Assembly: GCF_000517065.1 (NCBI RefSeq)
Contig: NZ_KI912105.1
Coordinates: 771,635-835,634 of the forward strand
Reading direction: 5' to 3'
Source: Alkaliflexus imshenetskii DSM 15055
Lineage (GTDB): Bacteria > Bacteroidota > Bacteroidia > Bacteroidales > Marinilabiliaceae
Length of the DNA stretch: 64,000 nucleotides
In this document: piece by piece, positions 1 to 9,604 of the stretch
How positions within the stretch are numbered: position 1 is the first letter of the stretch
How the letters are laid out: each line of letters starts with the position of its first letter
Translations under genes and position numbers: made by a program
The notes under the pieces: generated by a model
Told to the model about the DNA's origin: nothing
Seen by the model: the letters and a program-made list of their open reading frames with translations, nothing else
Database searches by the model: none

Positions 1-204
1 GGCTCTGGTATTGTCGTGACGAGGGCCTACTTTACCGCCATGGCGTGTCAGCAAAAAATCTCTGTCGGGAAAAACAGGATCACTGATTTGTTCCAAAATC
101 TCATCAGCCGTTTTCCAGGGATTGTTTACATCAAATCCTACTGCAGATAGCGAAAAAGCCATCATTAGTGAAAACATAAACAATGCACTTCTTTTCTTCA
201 TCAT
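1..204 (-). CDS. N-terminal part of a secreted GH28-like (polygalacturonase-type) glycosidase, cut by the window edge
   Basis: The 68 codons visible here begin at a double ATG (204 and 201) and run off the left edge. The product opens with a hydrophobic signal peptide (about residues 1-22) and continues with NPWKTADEILEQI and VFPDRDF, followed by a DNTRA segment. This arrangement resembles the start of Bacteroidota GH28 pectinases, where the first beta-helix strand precedes a D-N-T/A motif. No catalytic residue is inside the window, so the family call rests on the N-terminus only. The gene is divergent from pepP and shares a 387-bp intergenic region with it. Other right-handed beta-helix enzymes are possible. 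Confidence 0.5.
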   Translation of the reverse strand, partial: MMKKRSALFMFSLMMAFSLSAVGFDVNNPWKTADEILEQISDPVFPDRDFLLTRHGGKVGPRHDNTRA

Positions 205-591
205 GATTCTATTTTAAGTTTATCAATTATCTGAACACCTGACTTAAACACCCAACGCACAGAGAAATCTGCAAATCGTTGCATCACAAAGATATGGCGC
301 AGCAATGAATCCCGGAAGTGGCACAAATTATCCGGATCATACATTTACACGTGTTCACATTTTTTACCATACTGATATTAAGCCCCTTTCGCAAACTAAG
401 TATAAAATCCGGTAAGCATTTTATCCGATAAGATTGAACAATTTGTCACCCATCACACGCAAAAAAAGACTCAAAAAGACCAAATGCCAATAAAAATTTG
501 TCACCCCAAAATGATATAAACAGTTTATAAAATCTCATAATTATTCTATCTTGACACTCCTTATTGTATGGTGCCATCAAAGATTTAAAAA
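205..591. other. Divergent intergenic region with short direct repeats
   Basis: This 387-bp AT-rich stretch separates the divergent GH28-like gene and pepP, so it must carry promoters for both. A 12-bp direct repeat AATTTGTCACCC occurs at 440-451 and 495-506. ATCCGGTAAG at 407-416 is followed by ATCCGATAAG at 423-432. No gene, RNA or strong TAnnTTTG promoter is visible. The repeats could be operator sites, but this is inference. Confidence 0.4.
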
Positions 592-2001
592 ATGTTTAAG
601 AAAGAGATTTATACAGAAAGACGACGCCGGCTGCAACGCCAAGTAAAAACAGGGCTGATTCTGATTATGGGAAATACAGATTCTCCAATGAACTACCCGG
701 CAAACACTTTTCATTTCAGGCAAGACAGCACATTTCTATATTTCTTTGGCATTGACCAACCCAATCTTGCTGCCGTGATTGATGCTGATAATGACCGCCA
801 GATACTGTTTGGAGACGATTTCACTCTGAATGACATCATCTGGATGGGGCCGCAGGAACCCCTGGCAGATAAGGCTGCAAAGGCAGGTATCACAGACACT
901 GCTCCAACCCGCGAGCTGTTTACCGTGATTGCAAATGCAATTAAAAAAGGGCAGCGAATTCACTTCACCCCACCCTATCGTGCCGAAAACAAACTGCTCA
1001 TAGGTGAACTGCTTGGTATAAACCCGCAAAGATTAAACGAATACGCTTCCACCGAATTGATACATGCATGCATTGCTTTACGCAGCATAAAGGAGGATGT
1101 AGAGATTGCCGAAATGGAGAAACAGATGCATACTGCGTATAAAATGCATACCATGGCAATGCAAATGGCGCATCCGGGCATTTCGGAACAGCAGATAACC
1201 GGTGCCATTGAAGGCATTTCGATGGCAGGCGGAGGCATGGTCTCCTTTCCGGTAATATGCTCGGTAAGAGGCGAAACACTTCACAACCACTATCATGGCA
1301 ACATCCTCAAAAAAGGGGACTTGTTGCTTGTTGATGCCGGCTCAGAATCGCCAATGCATTACGCCACTGACCATACAAGAACCACTCCTGTGGGTGGCCT
1401 ATTTACGCAGCAGCAGCGAGAAATATACAACATCGTATTAAATGCAAACAACACTGCCAGGGAAGCCATGAAACCGGAAATCCCATTCAGGGATGTGCAT
1501 TTAACAGCGGCCACTACCATTGCTGCGGGTCTTATTGACATTGGTCTGATGAAAGGCAACGCCGCTGAAGCTGTGACTGCTGGTGCGCACGCACTCTTTT
1601 TTCCACATGGACTGGGGCACATGCTCGGGTTGGATGTACACGACATGGAGGATTACAATGACACATTGGTGGGCTACGATCAGGAAATTACGCGTTCAAC
1701 GCAGTTTGGTCTTGCGGCTTTGCGACTAGGACGCAGATTAAAAGCTGGCTTTGTAGTGACCAACGAGCCGGGCATCTATTTCATACCAGCCCTCATCCAC
1801 AACTGGAGAAACGAACGCAAACACGACGCTTTCATCAATTATGAAAAACTTGATAAATATCTAAACTTTGGCGGAATCCGTCTTGAAGACGATATTTTAA
1901 TCACAGACAGTGGGTCAAGAATTTTGGGTGACCGAATACCCATCTTGCCAGAAGAAGTGGAGGCTGAAGTTCAAAAAGGGCCGGTATCCTTTAGTGTATA
2001 A
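592..2001 (+). CDS. pepP: Xaa-Pro aminopeptidase (aminopeptidase P, M24B)
   Basis: This 469-residue cytoplasmic metallopeptidase removes an N-terminal residue that precedes proline. Residues about 1-170 form the aminopeptidase-P N-terminal domain and the rest is the pita-bread catalytic fold. The five expected metal ligands are visible: Asp about 248 in LLVDAGSE, Asp about 260 in ATDHTRT, His about 343 in HGLGHMLGLDVHD, Glu about 392 in NEPGIYF and Glu about 432 in RLEDDIL. The length is normal for the family. The start at 592 gives MFKKEIY with no better upstream ATG. The gene appears monocistronic and a strong terminator follows at 2164-2195. Confidence 0.93.
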   Translation: MFKKEIYTERRRRLQRQVKTGLILIMGNTDSPMNYPANTFHFRQDSTFLYFFGIDQPNLAAVIDADNDRQILFGDDFTLNDIIWMGPQEPLADKAAKAGITDTAPTRELFTVIANAIKKGQRIHFTPPYRAENKLLIGELLGINPQRLNEYASTELIHACIALRSIKEDVEIAEMEKQMHTAYKMHTMAMQMAHPGISEQQITGAIEGISMAGGGMVSFPVICSVRGETLHNHYHGNILKKGDLLLVDAGSESPMHYATDHTRTTPVGGLFTQQQREIYNIVLNANNTAREAMKPEIPFRDVHLTAATTIAAGLIDIGLMKGNAAEAVTAGAHALFFPHGLGHMLGLDVHDMEDYNDTLVGYDQEITRSTQFGLAALRLGRRLKAGFVVTNEPGIYFIPALIHNWRNERKHDAFINYEKLDKYLNFGGIRLEDDILITDSGSRILGDRIPILPEEVEAEVQKGPVSFSV

Positions 2002-2011
2002 ACCAATAGCC

Positions 2012-2155
2012 ATGAGAGATAAAAATGCGCATCATTATTTAGCAAAGAACTATAACTCAGTGACAACTTTAGCATTAATGATTCTGAGCTTGCACACCTC
2101 CATGGCCAGTGCCTGTGGTTTAAATAGCAAAGGCTTCAGAAAACAAACAACATGA
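2012..2155 (+). CDS. Possible 47-residue protein of unknown function
   Basis: This short frame begins 10 bp after the pepP stop and ends just before the pepP terminator. It encodes a hydrophobic stretch near residues 18-35 that could be a signal peptide or membrane segment. I recognise no family and see no clear ribosome-binding site. It may simply be the 3' untranslated part of the pepP transcript. Confidence 0.2.
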   Translation: MRDKNAHHYLAKNYNSVTTLALMILSLHTSMASACGLNSKGFRKQTT

Positions 2156-2163
2156 ATAACCTA

Positions 2164-2203
2164 AAACGGGCAGGAGATTTTTTTCCTGCCCGTTCGCTTT
2201 AAT
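2164..2203 (+). terminator. Rho-independent terminator after pepP
   Basis: A perfect GC-rich stem (AACGGGCAGGA with TCCTGCCCGTT) closes a T-rich loop and is followed by a short T-containing tract. It lies about 160 bp downstream of the pepP stop and separates pepP from the GNAT gene. Confidence 0.75.
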
Positions 2204-2299
2204 CATAAACGAAGCCTTAACAGTCAACAGATGAACCTGATTCATCAAAAAACAAATCATATAGTGCAATAATTATCAATAACTTTAAGCTCTAAAACG

Positions 2300-2587
2300 A
2301 TGAAAGAGGTGGAAATAGTTCACGACATTGATAAACGAAAATTTGAATACATCGAAAACGGCGAATCAGCTCACCTGCTCTATGCTGAAGATACGCCCGG
2401 GGTATGGCGGTTAACACATACTCTTGTACCAAAATCGATGGGCGGAAAAGGGATTGCATCCGGTCTGGCAAAAAAAGCACTGATGCATTGCCGCAATCAT
2501 GGTATATCCATCATTGCTGAATGCACCTTTATCACAACATATATCAAACGAAATCCTGAATGGGAAGATATCGTATTAAAATATTAA
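2300..2587 (+). CDS. Small GNAT-family N-acetyltransferase (YjdJ-like)
   Basis: The 95-residue product matches the compact single-domain GNAT group (GCN5-related, YjdJ type, PF14542-like), which is much shorter than normal GNATs. The acetyl-CoA binding signature is seen around residues 48-62 as VPKSMGGKGIASGLAKKAL, followed by a beta strand and the conserved C-terminal KRNPEWEDIV. The substrate is unknown. The gene stands alone between the pepP terminator and the DUF4954 gene, and no operon partner is evident. Confidence 0.85.
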   Translation: MKEVEIVHDIDKRKFEYIENGESAHLLYAEDTPGVWRLTHTLVPKSMGGKGIASGLAKKALMHCRNHGISIIAECTFITTYIKRNPEWEDIVLKY

Positions 2588-2762
2588 CTAATTTTACACC
2601 ATGATAAAAATACCTCCCGATTTCGCTTTTGATTAAGACTTCTGATACCGGTTTGTTTTTGAACCGGCAACCAAACACACAAATCTACACAAACACACAA
2701 ATCACAATCAGCTGAAATAATGAGTAAACACTTATTGTTCCGGCACTTTTAACCCGATCAGA

Positions 2763-4769
2763 ATGATTGATAAAACAATTTATGAGAAACACAGAAACCT
2801 CTCTCAGGAAGAGATAAAATCCTTGGAAGCCAATGGCTGCCTTTGCCGCGACTGGAGCAAAGTACATGTAAAAGATGGCTTCAAAACCGAATGCGTGCGT
2901 AATGTAAACTTCTCAGGTGATATTTTTATCGGCAAGCTCGACAAGGAGTTCACATCACCAGGAGGAGTGCCTAAATATGCCGGTATTTATAATGCTACCG
3001 TCCACAATTGCATCATCGATGACAATGTGTACATCAGTCAGATAAAAAACCATCTTGCAAACTATCACATTTGCAATGATGTGATTATTGAAAACGTTGA
3101 TTCACTAACTGTTACCGGGGCATCATCATTTGGGAATGGAACCAGAGTCGCAGTTCTGAATGAAACAGGAGGTCGCGAAATAGCCATCTATGACGAGCTG
3201 TCGGCACATACAGCCTACCTGTTGGCTTTTTACCGACACAAACCAAATCTCATATCCAGTCTGCTCAGCATGATTGATGCCTACTCAGCAGCTGTAACCA
3301 GCGATATGGGCACAATAGCTGAATCAGCACACTTGGTGAACTGCCGCACAATTATAAACGTGAACATTGGCCCGAATGCTTTTATCGAGGGCATCTACAG
3401 ACTCACAAACGGAACAATCAATAGTTGTCCGGAAGACCCCGCTTACGTGGGGCCTGGCGTTATTGCCGAAGATTTCATCACCACAAGCGGAAGTATTGTA
3501 AGTGAATCATCCGTTATTTCCAAAGCGTTTGTGGGACAAGGCACCATTTTAGGCAAACAATACTCTGCTGAGAACTCCGTGTTTTTTGCCAATTGCCAGG
3601 GTTTTCATGGCGAGGCCTGCTCCATTTTTGCAGGTCCATATACCGTTTCGCACCATAAATCAACCCTTTTAATTGCCGGTTACTATTCATTCCTGAATGC
3701 CGGTAGCGGATCCAACCAAAGCAACCACATGTATAAGTTGGGGCCAATCCATCAGGGAATTGTAGAACGCGGAAGTAAAACCACAAGCGACTCCTACCTT
3801 CTTTGGCCAGCTAAAATAGGCCCATTTTCCCTTGTAATGGGAAGACATTACAGAAATCCCGACACATCAAATCTGCCGTTTTCATACCTGATTGAAAATA
3901 CAGATGAGAGTTTTTTGGCACCGGGAGTTAATCTTCGAAGCATAGGAACCATCAGGGATGCCAGAAAATGGCCAAAACGTGATCGCCGGAAAGCACCACT
4001 TCAGCTAGACAGCATTGTTTTCAACCTATTGAGTCCATTCTCTATTCAGAAAATCATCCACGGTATCGAGATTCTTGAATCCCTCAAGAAAACATCGGGA
4101 CAAACGTCTGAATACTACATGTATAACAGCGTAAAAATCACCGCTTCGGCCCTTGAGCGTGGCATTGAGATGTACCGATTGGGACTCGTGAAATTCCTGG
4201 GTAACGGCTTGGTTAAAAAACTGGAAACAGCTGAATATACAACAACTGAAGAGATGCGCAAAGCCCTTCAACCAGAGGGTAACGAAGGTGTAGGCGACTG
4301 GGTGGACATTGCCGGACTGCTGGTTCCCAAAGAAAAGGTAGATTGGTTGGTAGAAGAGATAGAATCAGGTAGTCTGAATAATCTGAACGATATCAACTCT
4401 GAATTTGCCACTTGGAAAGACGCTTATTTTCACTGGGCATGGAACTGGATTGTGCCGCGTTTGAAACAATATGCCAATCTGGATATTAACACTGCTACAC
4501 CGAAAGAGATTGATGCCTTCGTTGACAAATGGTGTAATGCAGTGGTTTCACTGGATCAGATGATGTATGACGATGCCAGAAAAGAGTTTACCATAAAAGC
4601 ACAAACAGGATTTGGTATTGATGGAGAAGAAGATACCAAAATGTGTGATTTTGGCAATGTGCGTGGTGAATTCACTAAACATCCGGCCGTGACAGACATA
4701 TTGGAGCACATCGAAAAGAAGAGTAACCTGGCCACATTCGTGAGAAACAAACTTTCACGGATAAGCTAA
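2763..4769 (+). CDS. DUF4954 family protein with beta-helix acyltransferase-like fold
   Basis: The 668-residue protein matches DUF4954 (PF16314), a family found mainly in Bacteroidota. Residues about 60-400 contain many hexapeptide-like turns (for example GTRVAVLN, GPNAFIEGIYR, KAFVGQGTILG), the pattern of a left-handed beta-helix as in LpxA/GlmU-type acyltransferases. A helical region makes up the C-terminal 250 residues. There is no signal peptide. Enzymatic function is not established for the family. The gene lies 47 bp upstream of glmS on the same strand, so it may be co-transcribed, which would fit a role connected to sugar nucleotides; that is inference. Confidence 0.75.
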   Translation: MIDKTIYEKHRNLSQEEIKSLEANGCLCRDWSKVHVKDGFKTECVRNVNFSGDIFIGKLDKEFTSPGGVPKYAGIYNATVHNCIIDDNVYISQIKNHLANYHICNDVIIENVDSLTVTGASSFGNGTRVAVLNETGGREIAIYDELSAHTAYLLAFYRHKPNLISSLLSMIDAYSAAVTSDMGTIAESAHLVNCRTIINVNIGPNAFIEGIYRLTNGTINSCPEDPAYVGPGVIAEDFITTSGSIVSESSVISKAFVGQGTILGKQYSAENSVFFANCQGFHGEACSIFAGPYTVSHHKSTLLIAGYYSFLNAGSGSNQSNHMYKLGPIHQGIVERGSKTTSDSYLLWPAKIGPFSLVMGRHYRNPDTSNLPFSYLIENTDESFLAPGVNLRSIGTIRDARKWPKRDRRKAPLQLDSIVFNLLSPFSIQKIIHGIEILESLKKTSGQTSEYYMYNSVKITASALERGIEMYRLGLVKFLGNGLVKKLETAEYTTTEEMRKALQPEGNEGVGDWVDIAGLLVPKEKVDWLVEEIESGSLNNLNDINSEFATWKDAYFHWAWNWIVPRLKQYANLDINTATPKEIDAFVDKWCNAVVSLDQMMYDDARKEFTIKAQTGFGIDGEEDTKMCDFGNVRGEFTKHPAVTDILEHIEKKSNLATFVRNKLSRIS

Positions 4770-4816
4770 CACGAACCGAAACCAAATAAAAATAAACCGA
4801 TTAATATTGATTTACT

Positions 4817-6652
4817 ATGTGTGGAATAGTGGCTTATGTGGGAGATAGAACTGCTTATCCCATATTGATTAAGGGACTGCAAAGATTGGAATACCGAGGA
4901 TATGACTCTGCAGGTATCGCTTTGTTGAATGGAGAAACACACGTTTACAAATGCAAAGGAAAGGTTAAAGACCTTCAAGCGCTTGCAAAAGACAAAGACA
5001 TATCAGGAACTGTTGGGATGGGGCATACCCGATGGGCAACACACGGTGAACCAAGTGATCGCAACGCCCACCCTCACCAATCTATGAACGGAAAGTTCTT
5101 CGTGGTGCACAACGGCATCATCGAAAACTATTCCCACCTGAAAAAAGAGTTGCAAAACCGGGGATACAAATTTGCCAGTGACACCGACACCGAAGTTTTG
5201 GCAAACTTAATAGAAAACATCTATCTGGAACAAAAAGTATCGGCCGAACTGGCAGTTCGTCTGGCTCTGACAAGAGTGGTTGGTGCGTACGGACTGGTTA
5301 TTTCCTGTGAAGATGAGCCCGGAACACTTATTGCCGCCAGAAAAGGTAGTCCGCTAGTTATTGGAATTGGTGAACACGAGTATTTTCTTGCCTCAGACGC
5401 AACGCCCATCGTTGAATACACCGATAAAGTGCTTTACCTCAACGACGAAGAAGTAGCGGTAATTACACGCGACAGTCTCGACCTGAAAAACTTGCTAAAT
5501 GACAGCAAAACACCTGAAATTCAGAAAATAACCCTTTCGATTGACCATATCGACAAAGGTGGCTACGAGCACTTCATGTTAAAAGAAATTCATGAACAAC
5601 CGCTGACCATTCAGGACACTTTCAGGGGACGTATTGCCATGGACGAAAGCAAGATTTTTCTTGGCGGAATACTGGATGTAATGCCCAAACTAATAAATGC
5701 CAAACGCATTATTATTGTGGCATGTGGCACCTCATGGCATGCCGGTTTGGTGGGTGAATACCTGTTTGAGCAATATGCACGCATCCCCGTTGAAGTAGAA
5801 TACGCTTCTGAATTCAGATACCGTGACCCCATTATCTATCCGGATGATTTGGTTATTGCCATTTCGCAGAGTGGTGAAACGGCCGATACGCTGGCGGCAA
5901 TCCGAAAAGTAAAAGAGACACAAGCTACCATTCTGGGTATTTGCAACGTGGCAGGCTCGTCCATATCACGCGAAACAGATGCCGGGGTTTATACTCATGC
6001 CGGAATAGAAATAGGCGTTGCCTCAACCAAAGCTTTTACAAGCCAGATAACCGTTCTTACGATGATGGCTCTGGTGTTGGGAAGTAAGCGACAGACGCTG
6101 GCACCGGAACTATACCATCACCTCATCCATGAGTTGATTCAGGTACCGAAAAAAATTGAAGAGATTTTAAAAGAAGAAGAGAAGATTAAAGCAATTGCGG
6201 CCGTTTACAAGGATGTCTCAAATGCACTTTACATGGGACGCGGTCTGTTATTTCCCGTTGCCCTGGAAGGTGCCCTCAAACTCAAAGAGATTTCATACAT
6301 CCATGCCGAAGGTTATCCGGCAGCTGAGATGAAACACGGCCCCATTGCCCTGATTGACGAAAACATGCCTGTGTTAGCCCTTGCCGGCAATGACACATCG
6401 TATGAAAAGATGATTAGCAATATTCAGGAAGTAAAAGCACGCAAAGGAAAAGTTATTGCAATTGTGAGTAGAGGAGACAAAACCATTCGCAAAATGGCTG
6501 ACCATGTAATTGAAATTCCGGAGTGTCATGAAGCCGTGTCGCCTCTGTTAGCTGTTATTCCACTACAAATACTCTCCTATCACATAGCCGTGATGCGCGA
6601 GTGCAACGTGGATCAACCTCGAAATCTGGCCAAGTCTGTAACAGTAGAATAA
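4817..6652 (+). CDS. glmS: Glutamine--fructose-6-phosphate aminotransferase (isomerizing)
   Basis: This enzyme makes glucosamine-6-phosphate from fructose-6-phosphate and glutamine, the first step toward UDP-GlcNAc for peptidoglycan and LPS. The 611-residue length is standard. MCGIVAYVG places the catalytic Cys at position 2 of the class II glutamine amidotransferase domain. Two SIS sugar-isomerase domains follow (about 295-425 and 465-600), with ISQSGETADTL in the first, and the terminus DQPRNLAKSVTVE is the classic GlmS tail. The start is fixed by the need for Met-Cys. No glmS ribozyme-like leader is evident in the 47-bp upstream gap. Confidence 0.97.
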   Translation: MCGIVAYVGDRTAYPILIKGLQRLEYRGYDSAGIALLNGETHVYKCKGKVKDLQALAKDKDISGTVGMGHTRWATHGEPSDRNAHPHQSMNGKFFVVHNGIIENYSHLKKELQNRGYKFASDTDTEVLANLIENIYLEQKVSAELAVRLALTRVVGAYGLVISCEDEPGTLIAARKGSPLVIGIGEHEYFLASDATPIVEYTDKVLYLNDEEVAVITRDSLDLKNLLNDSKTPEIQKITLSIDHIDKGGYEHFMLKEIHEQPLTIQDTFRGRIAMDESKIFLGGILDVMPKLINAKRIIIVACGTSWHAGLVGEYLFEQYARIPVEVEYASEFRYRDPIIYPDDLVIAISQSGETADTLAAIRKVKETQATILGICNVAGSSISRETDAGVYTHAGIEIGVASTKAFTSQITVLTMMALVLGSKRQTLAPELYHHLIHELIQVPKKIEEILKEEEKIKAIAAVYKDVSNALYMGRGLLFPVALEGALKLKEISYIHAEGYPAAEMKHGPIALIDENMPVLALAGNDTSYEKMISNIQEVKARKGKVIAIVSRGDKTIRKMADHVIEIPECHEAVSPLLAVIPLQILSYHIAVMRECNVDQPRNLAKSVTVE

Positions 6653-6676
6653 TCAGAAACACTGTTTATACAAACA

Positions 6677-6720
6677 AAAGCCCCCGAATGACATTCATCA
6701 TTCGGGGGCTTTTCTGTTTT
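6677..6720 (+). terminator. Rho-independent terminator after glmS
   Basis: The arms AAAGCCCCCGAATGA and TCATTCGGGGGCTTT form a perfect GC-rich stem with a 6-nt loop, followed by TTTCTGTTTT. It ends the glmS transcript and can also act in reverse for the small minus-strand gene at 6738. Confidence 0.9.
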
Positions 6721-6737
6721 TATAGAGTAATTAAAAA

Positions 6738-6989
6738 CTACGGCTTCATTATAAACTTAACTGTAGAGTGTGAAATCTCAATATCAGCACCATCAGCAAA
6801 TATGGAATCTCGTTTACCATATACATACATCTCTCTTACATGAAGTATTGAGTCACGATTTTCAATGTTAATGATATCTCTGGAAGGGTTTATCGGTTCC
6901 CAGGATGAAGGCTCATCGTTAAACGATGACAATGCCAAAATGATGATTGCAATAAATGTTGCTGCGAAATGTACGAGTTTCCTCTCCAT
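6738..6989 (-). CDS. Small hypothetical membrane or secreted protein
   Basis: This reading uses the ATG at 6989, giving MERKLVHFAATFIAII, a short basic start followed by a hydrophobic segment (residues 5-20) typical of a signal anchor. An upstream ATG at 7040 would bury that segment. The remaining 60 residues are polar and look like a small beta-rich domain (SILHVREMYVYGKRDSIF). I do not recognise the family. The plus-strand frame over the same bases lacks a signal or motif, so the minus frame is preferred, though only moderately. Confidence 0.5.
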   Translation of the reverse strand: MERKLVHFAATFIAIIILALSSFNDEPSSWEPINPSRDIINIENRDSILHVREMYVYGKRDSIFADGADIEISHSTVKFIMKP

Positions 6990-7181
6990 AGTTTGGGTTA
7001 AAGTTAATTCATTAATCTTTGATGCAATAAAAACAGTCAAAAGTACTCAAAACAGATTGTCTTATTTGCCATTCTTACAAATAATTTACAAACAACTGCT
7101 TTTTTAATGTAAATAACCGTTTAATTATGACCAACCATAATTTTTGCAATCTCACACATCCATCTGAAATGAGCATCACCG

Positions 7182-7222
7182 AAAAAAATCCCTTGCCAAC
7201 CGCTCTACGGAAAGCAAGGGAT
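7182..7222 (-). terminator. Rho-independent terminator after the galE-rfbB pair
   Basis: On the minus strand ATCCCTTGC pairs with GCAAGGGAT across a 16-nt loop, followed by a run of seven T. It lies 22 bp after the rfbB stop. Confidence 0.8.
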
Positions 7223-7243
7223 ATATCGCATCATGGTCATTAT

Positions 7244-8296
7244 CTACCTGCCACCGTACTGATCCTGATAATAAGACTCATACTCACCTGAAAGGATTCT
7301 TTTCATCCAGTTTTGGTTCTCGAGATACCAACTCACAGTTTTCTCCAAACCCTCTTCAAACTGCAACGAAGGCTTCCATCCCAGTTCATTCATTAATTTT
7401 GAGGAATCAATGGCATAGCGTTGATCATGACCCGCCCTGTCTTTCACAAAAGTTATTAACTGTTCTGATGCACCTGGAGCGCGACCGAGGGCTTTATCCA
7501 TCACCTTGCAAAGCAGGTGTATAAGGTCAATATTCTTCCACTCATTAATACCACCAATGTTGTAAGTTTCACCAAGTTTGCCATTGTGAAAAATGGTGTC
7601 GATGGCCACAGCATGATCTTCAACATAGAGCCAGTCGCGGATGTTTTCTCCTTTACCGTAAACAGGGATAGGCTTGTTGTTGAGAATATTGTTAATGGCC
7701 AGAGGCAATAGTTTTTCAGGAAACTGGTTTGGGCCATAGTTGTTGGAACAATTACTAATTACAACCGGCAAACCATAAGTGTGATAATATGCCCTCACCA
7801 AATGGTCTGAACTGGCCTTAGAGGCAGAATATGGGCTGCGGGGGTCGTATGATGTGGTCTCGGTGAACAAGCCAGTCTCGCCTAAGGAGCCATACACTTC
7901 ATCAGTAGAAATATGGTAAAACCGCTTCCCATCCATCACATCTTTCCACTCCATACGGGCAGCATTCAAAAGATTTACTGTGCCCAGAATGTTGGTGTTG
8001 ATAAACTCCAACGGATTACTTATTGAGCGGTCAACGTGCGACTCAGCAGCAAGATGGATAACGCCATCGAAACGGTGCGTGGCAAACAAACGACTTACCA
8101 ATTTGGCGTCTGTAATGTCACCTTTCACAAACTCGTAATTGGTTTTATACTCAACATCTTTTAGGTTTTCGAGATTCCCGGCATAGGTTAGGGCATCCAG
8201 ATTTACAACGCTATATTGCGGATACTTATTTACCATCAGCCTCACCACATGTGATCCTATGAAACCCGCACCTCCAGTAATTAGAATATTCTTCAT
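7244..8296 (-). CDS. rfbB: dTDP-glucose 4,6-dehydratase
   Basis: This short-chain dehydrogenase converts dTDP-glucose to dTDP-4-keto-6-deoxyglucose, an early step toward dTDP-rhamnose and related surface sugars. The 350-residue protein opens with the Rossmann motif TGGAGFIGSH (residues 7-16), has the active-site region STDEVYGSLGE with its Thr-Asp-Glu triad, and carries YSASKASSDH with the catalytic Tyr and Lys. It follows galE by 15 bp on the same strand, so the two are probably one transcript. The rest of the rhamnose pathway (rfbA, C, D) is not in the window. Confidence 0.95.
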   Translation of the reverse strand: MKNILITGGAGFIGSHVVRLMVNKYPQYSVVNLDALTYAGNLENLKDVEYKTNYEFVKGDITDAKLVSRLFATHRFDGVIHLAAESHVDRSISNPLEFINTNILGTVNLLNAARMEWKDVMDGKRFYHISTDEVYGSLGETGLFTETTSYDPRSPYSASKASSDHLVRAYYHTYGLPVVISNCSNNYGPNQFPEKLLPLAINNILNNKPIPVYGKGENIRDWLYVEDHAVAIDTIFHNGKLGETYNIGGINEWKNIDLIHLLCKVMDKALGRAPGASEQLITFVKDRAGHDQRYAIDSSKLMNELGWKPSLQFEEGLEKTVSWYLENQNWMKRILSGEYESYYQDQYGGR

Positions 8297-8311
8297 CTTG
8301 TATGATTATTT

Positions 8312-9340
8312 TCAATTAATACCGCGTACACTCTTCTCCCAATTCCATGCCGACAACAAAGTTTCCTCTGTGGCTCGTGAAGCTTTCCAGCCCAACTCCT
8401 CATTGGCAAAAGAGGTGTCGGCCCAAATTTTTTCAATATCACCCGCACGGCGTGGTGCTATTTTGTAGGGTAACTGCACACCCGTTACAGCAATAAAACT
8501 TTTAACCAATTGCATAACCGACAAACCGGTTCCGGTTCCTACGTTAAAAAATTCATAATTGGCTTTTTGCTTGTCCTGAATAAGCCTGTTAATTGCAACC
8601 ACATGTGCTCCGGACAAATCAACCACATTGATGTAATCGCGAATGGCCGTGCCATCCGGAGTAGCGTAATCATCACCAAAAATACTCAGTTCGTTGCGTA
8701 TGCCCGCTGCTGTTTGCGTGATAAAAGGCACCAAATTATTTGGAACTCCCAGTGGCAACTCGCCAATTAATGCAGAAGGGTGTGCGCCAATGGGATTGAA
8801 ATATCTCAAAGCAATGCAGTTAAAGCCTGCATTGGCATGACAAAAATCCCTCAGAATGTCTTCACAAATAGCTTTTGTATTGCCGTATGGAGACTCGGCC
8901 GGTTTACGCGGTGTCTGCTCGGTTACCGGGAGCTTATCAGGTTGACCATAAACTGTACAACTCGAACTAAAAACCATATTGCGAATATTGTATCGCAACA
9001 TATTGCCAAGCAAATTCAACAAAGAATTGAGGTTGTTGTGATAGTATTCGAGTGGTTTCTGTACCGATTCACCAACAGCCTTGAAGGCCGCAAAATGAAT
9101 AATGGCATCTATATCAGGATACTTATCAAAAAAAGAATCCGTAGCAAGTTTATCCGCCAAATCGACATTCTCAAAATCGGGACGCACACCTGAAATTTTC
9201 TGTATGGCATCCAAAACCTCAATGTTTGAGTTGGATAAATTATCGGCAATAACCACTCTGAACCCGGCAGCCTGAAGTTCAACAACGGTGTGTGAACCAA
9301 TGTATCCGGTTCCTCCGGTTACTAATACTTGTTTGCTCAT
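8312..9340 (-). CDS. galE: UDP-glucose 4-epimerase
   Basis: The 342-residue NAD-dependent epimerase interconverts UDP-glucose and UDP-galactose. TGGTGYIGSHTV at residues 8-19 binds NAD. SSSCTVYGQPD supplies the catalytic Ser, YGNTKAICE supplies Tyr and Lys, and LRYFNPIGAHPSA is the conserved GalE segment. It is the first gene of a two-gene unit with rfbB and is divergent from the HU/SPOR gene. The pairing of galE with a dTDP-sugar gene points to surface polysaccharide precursor supply more than to galactose catabolism. Confidence 0.95.
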   Translation of the reverse strand: MSKQVLVTGGTGYIGSHTVVELQAAGFRVVIADNLSNSNIEVLDAIQKISGVRPDFENVDLADKLATDSFFDKYPDIDAIIHFAAFKAVGESVQKPLEYYHNNLNSLLNLLGNMLRYNIRNMVFSSSCTVYGQPDKLPVTEQTPRKPAESPYGNTKAICEDILRDFCHANAGFNCIALRYFNPIGAHPSALIGELPLGVPNNLVPFITQTAAGIRNELSIFGDDYATPDGTAIRDYINVVDLSGAHVVAINRLIQDKQKANYEFFNVGTGTGLSVMQLVKSFIAVTGVQLPYKIAPRRAGDIEKIWADTSFANEELGWKASRATEETLLSAWNWEKSVRGIN

Positions 9341-9591
9341 GCTGTTTTAAAAAATAACATATTCTGTTTTGTTGCGTAAAATTAGTGATAATAGATGAGT
9401 ATAAACAGTCACAAAATTCCTTTTAGATGATAAAATATTCAAATAAACTGTCAACAACATCAAGAGACAAGCATTAAAAACCCAATTTAGCTCAGCAGAT
9501 TAGAAAACATGCAGGGTTTGGCTGGTTAAGTTTTGAACATTTTATCAACATCTGTTAAAATTTTAGTGATGCACATCGCGCGAAAAATGCT

Positions 9592-9599
9592 TACATTTG
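9592..9599 (+). promoter_or_regulatory. Candidate -7 box TACATTTG before the HU/SPOR gene
   Basis: TACATTTG matches the Bacteroidota TAnnTTTG consensus but lies only 5 bp before the ATG at 9605, and there is no convincing TTTG box 18-20 bp upstream. If used, the transcript would be nearly leaderless. It is therefore a weak call. Confidence 0.3.
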
Positions 9600-9604
9600 C
9601 AAAT

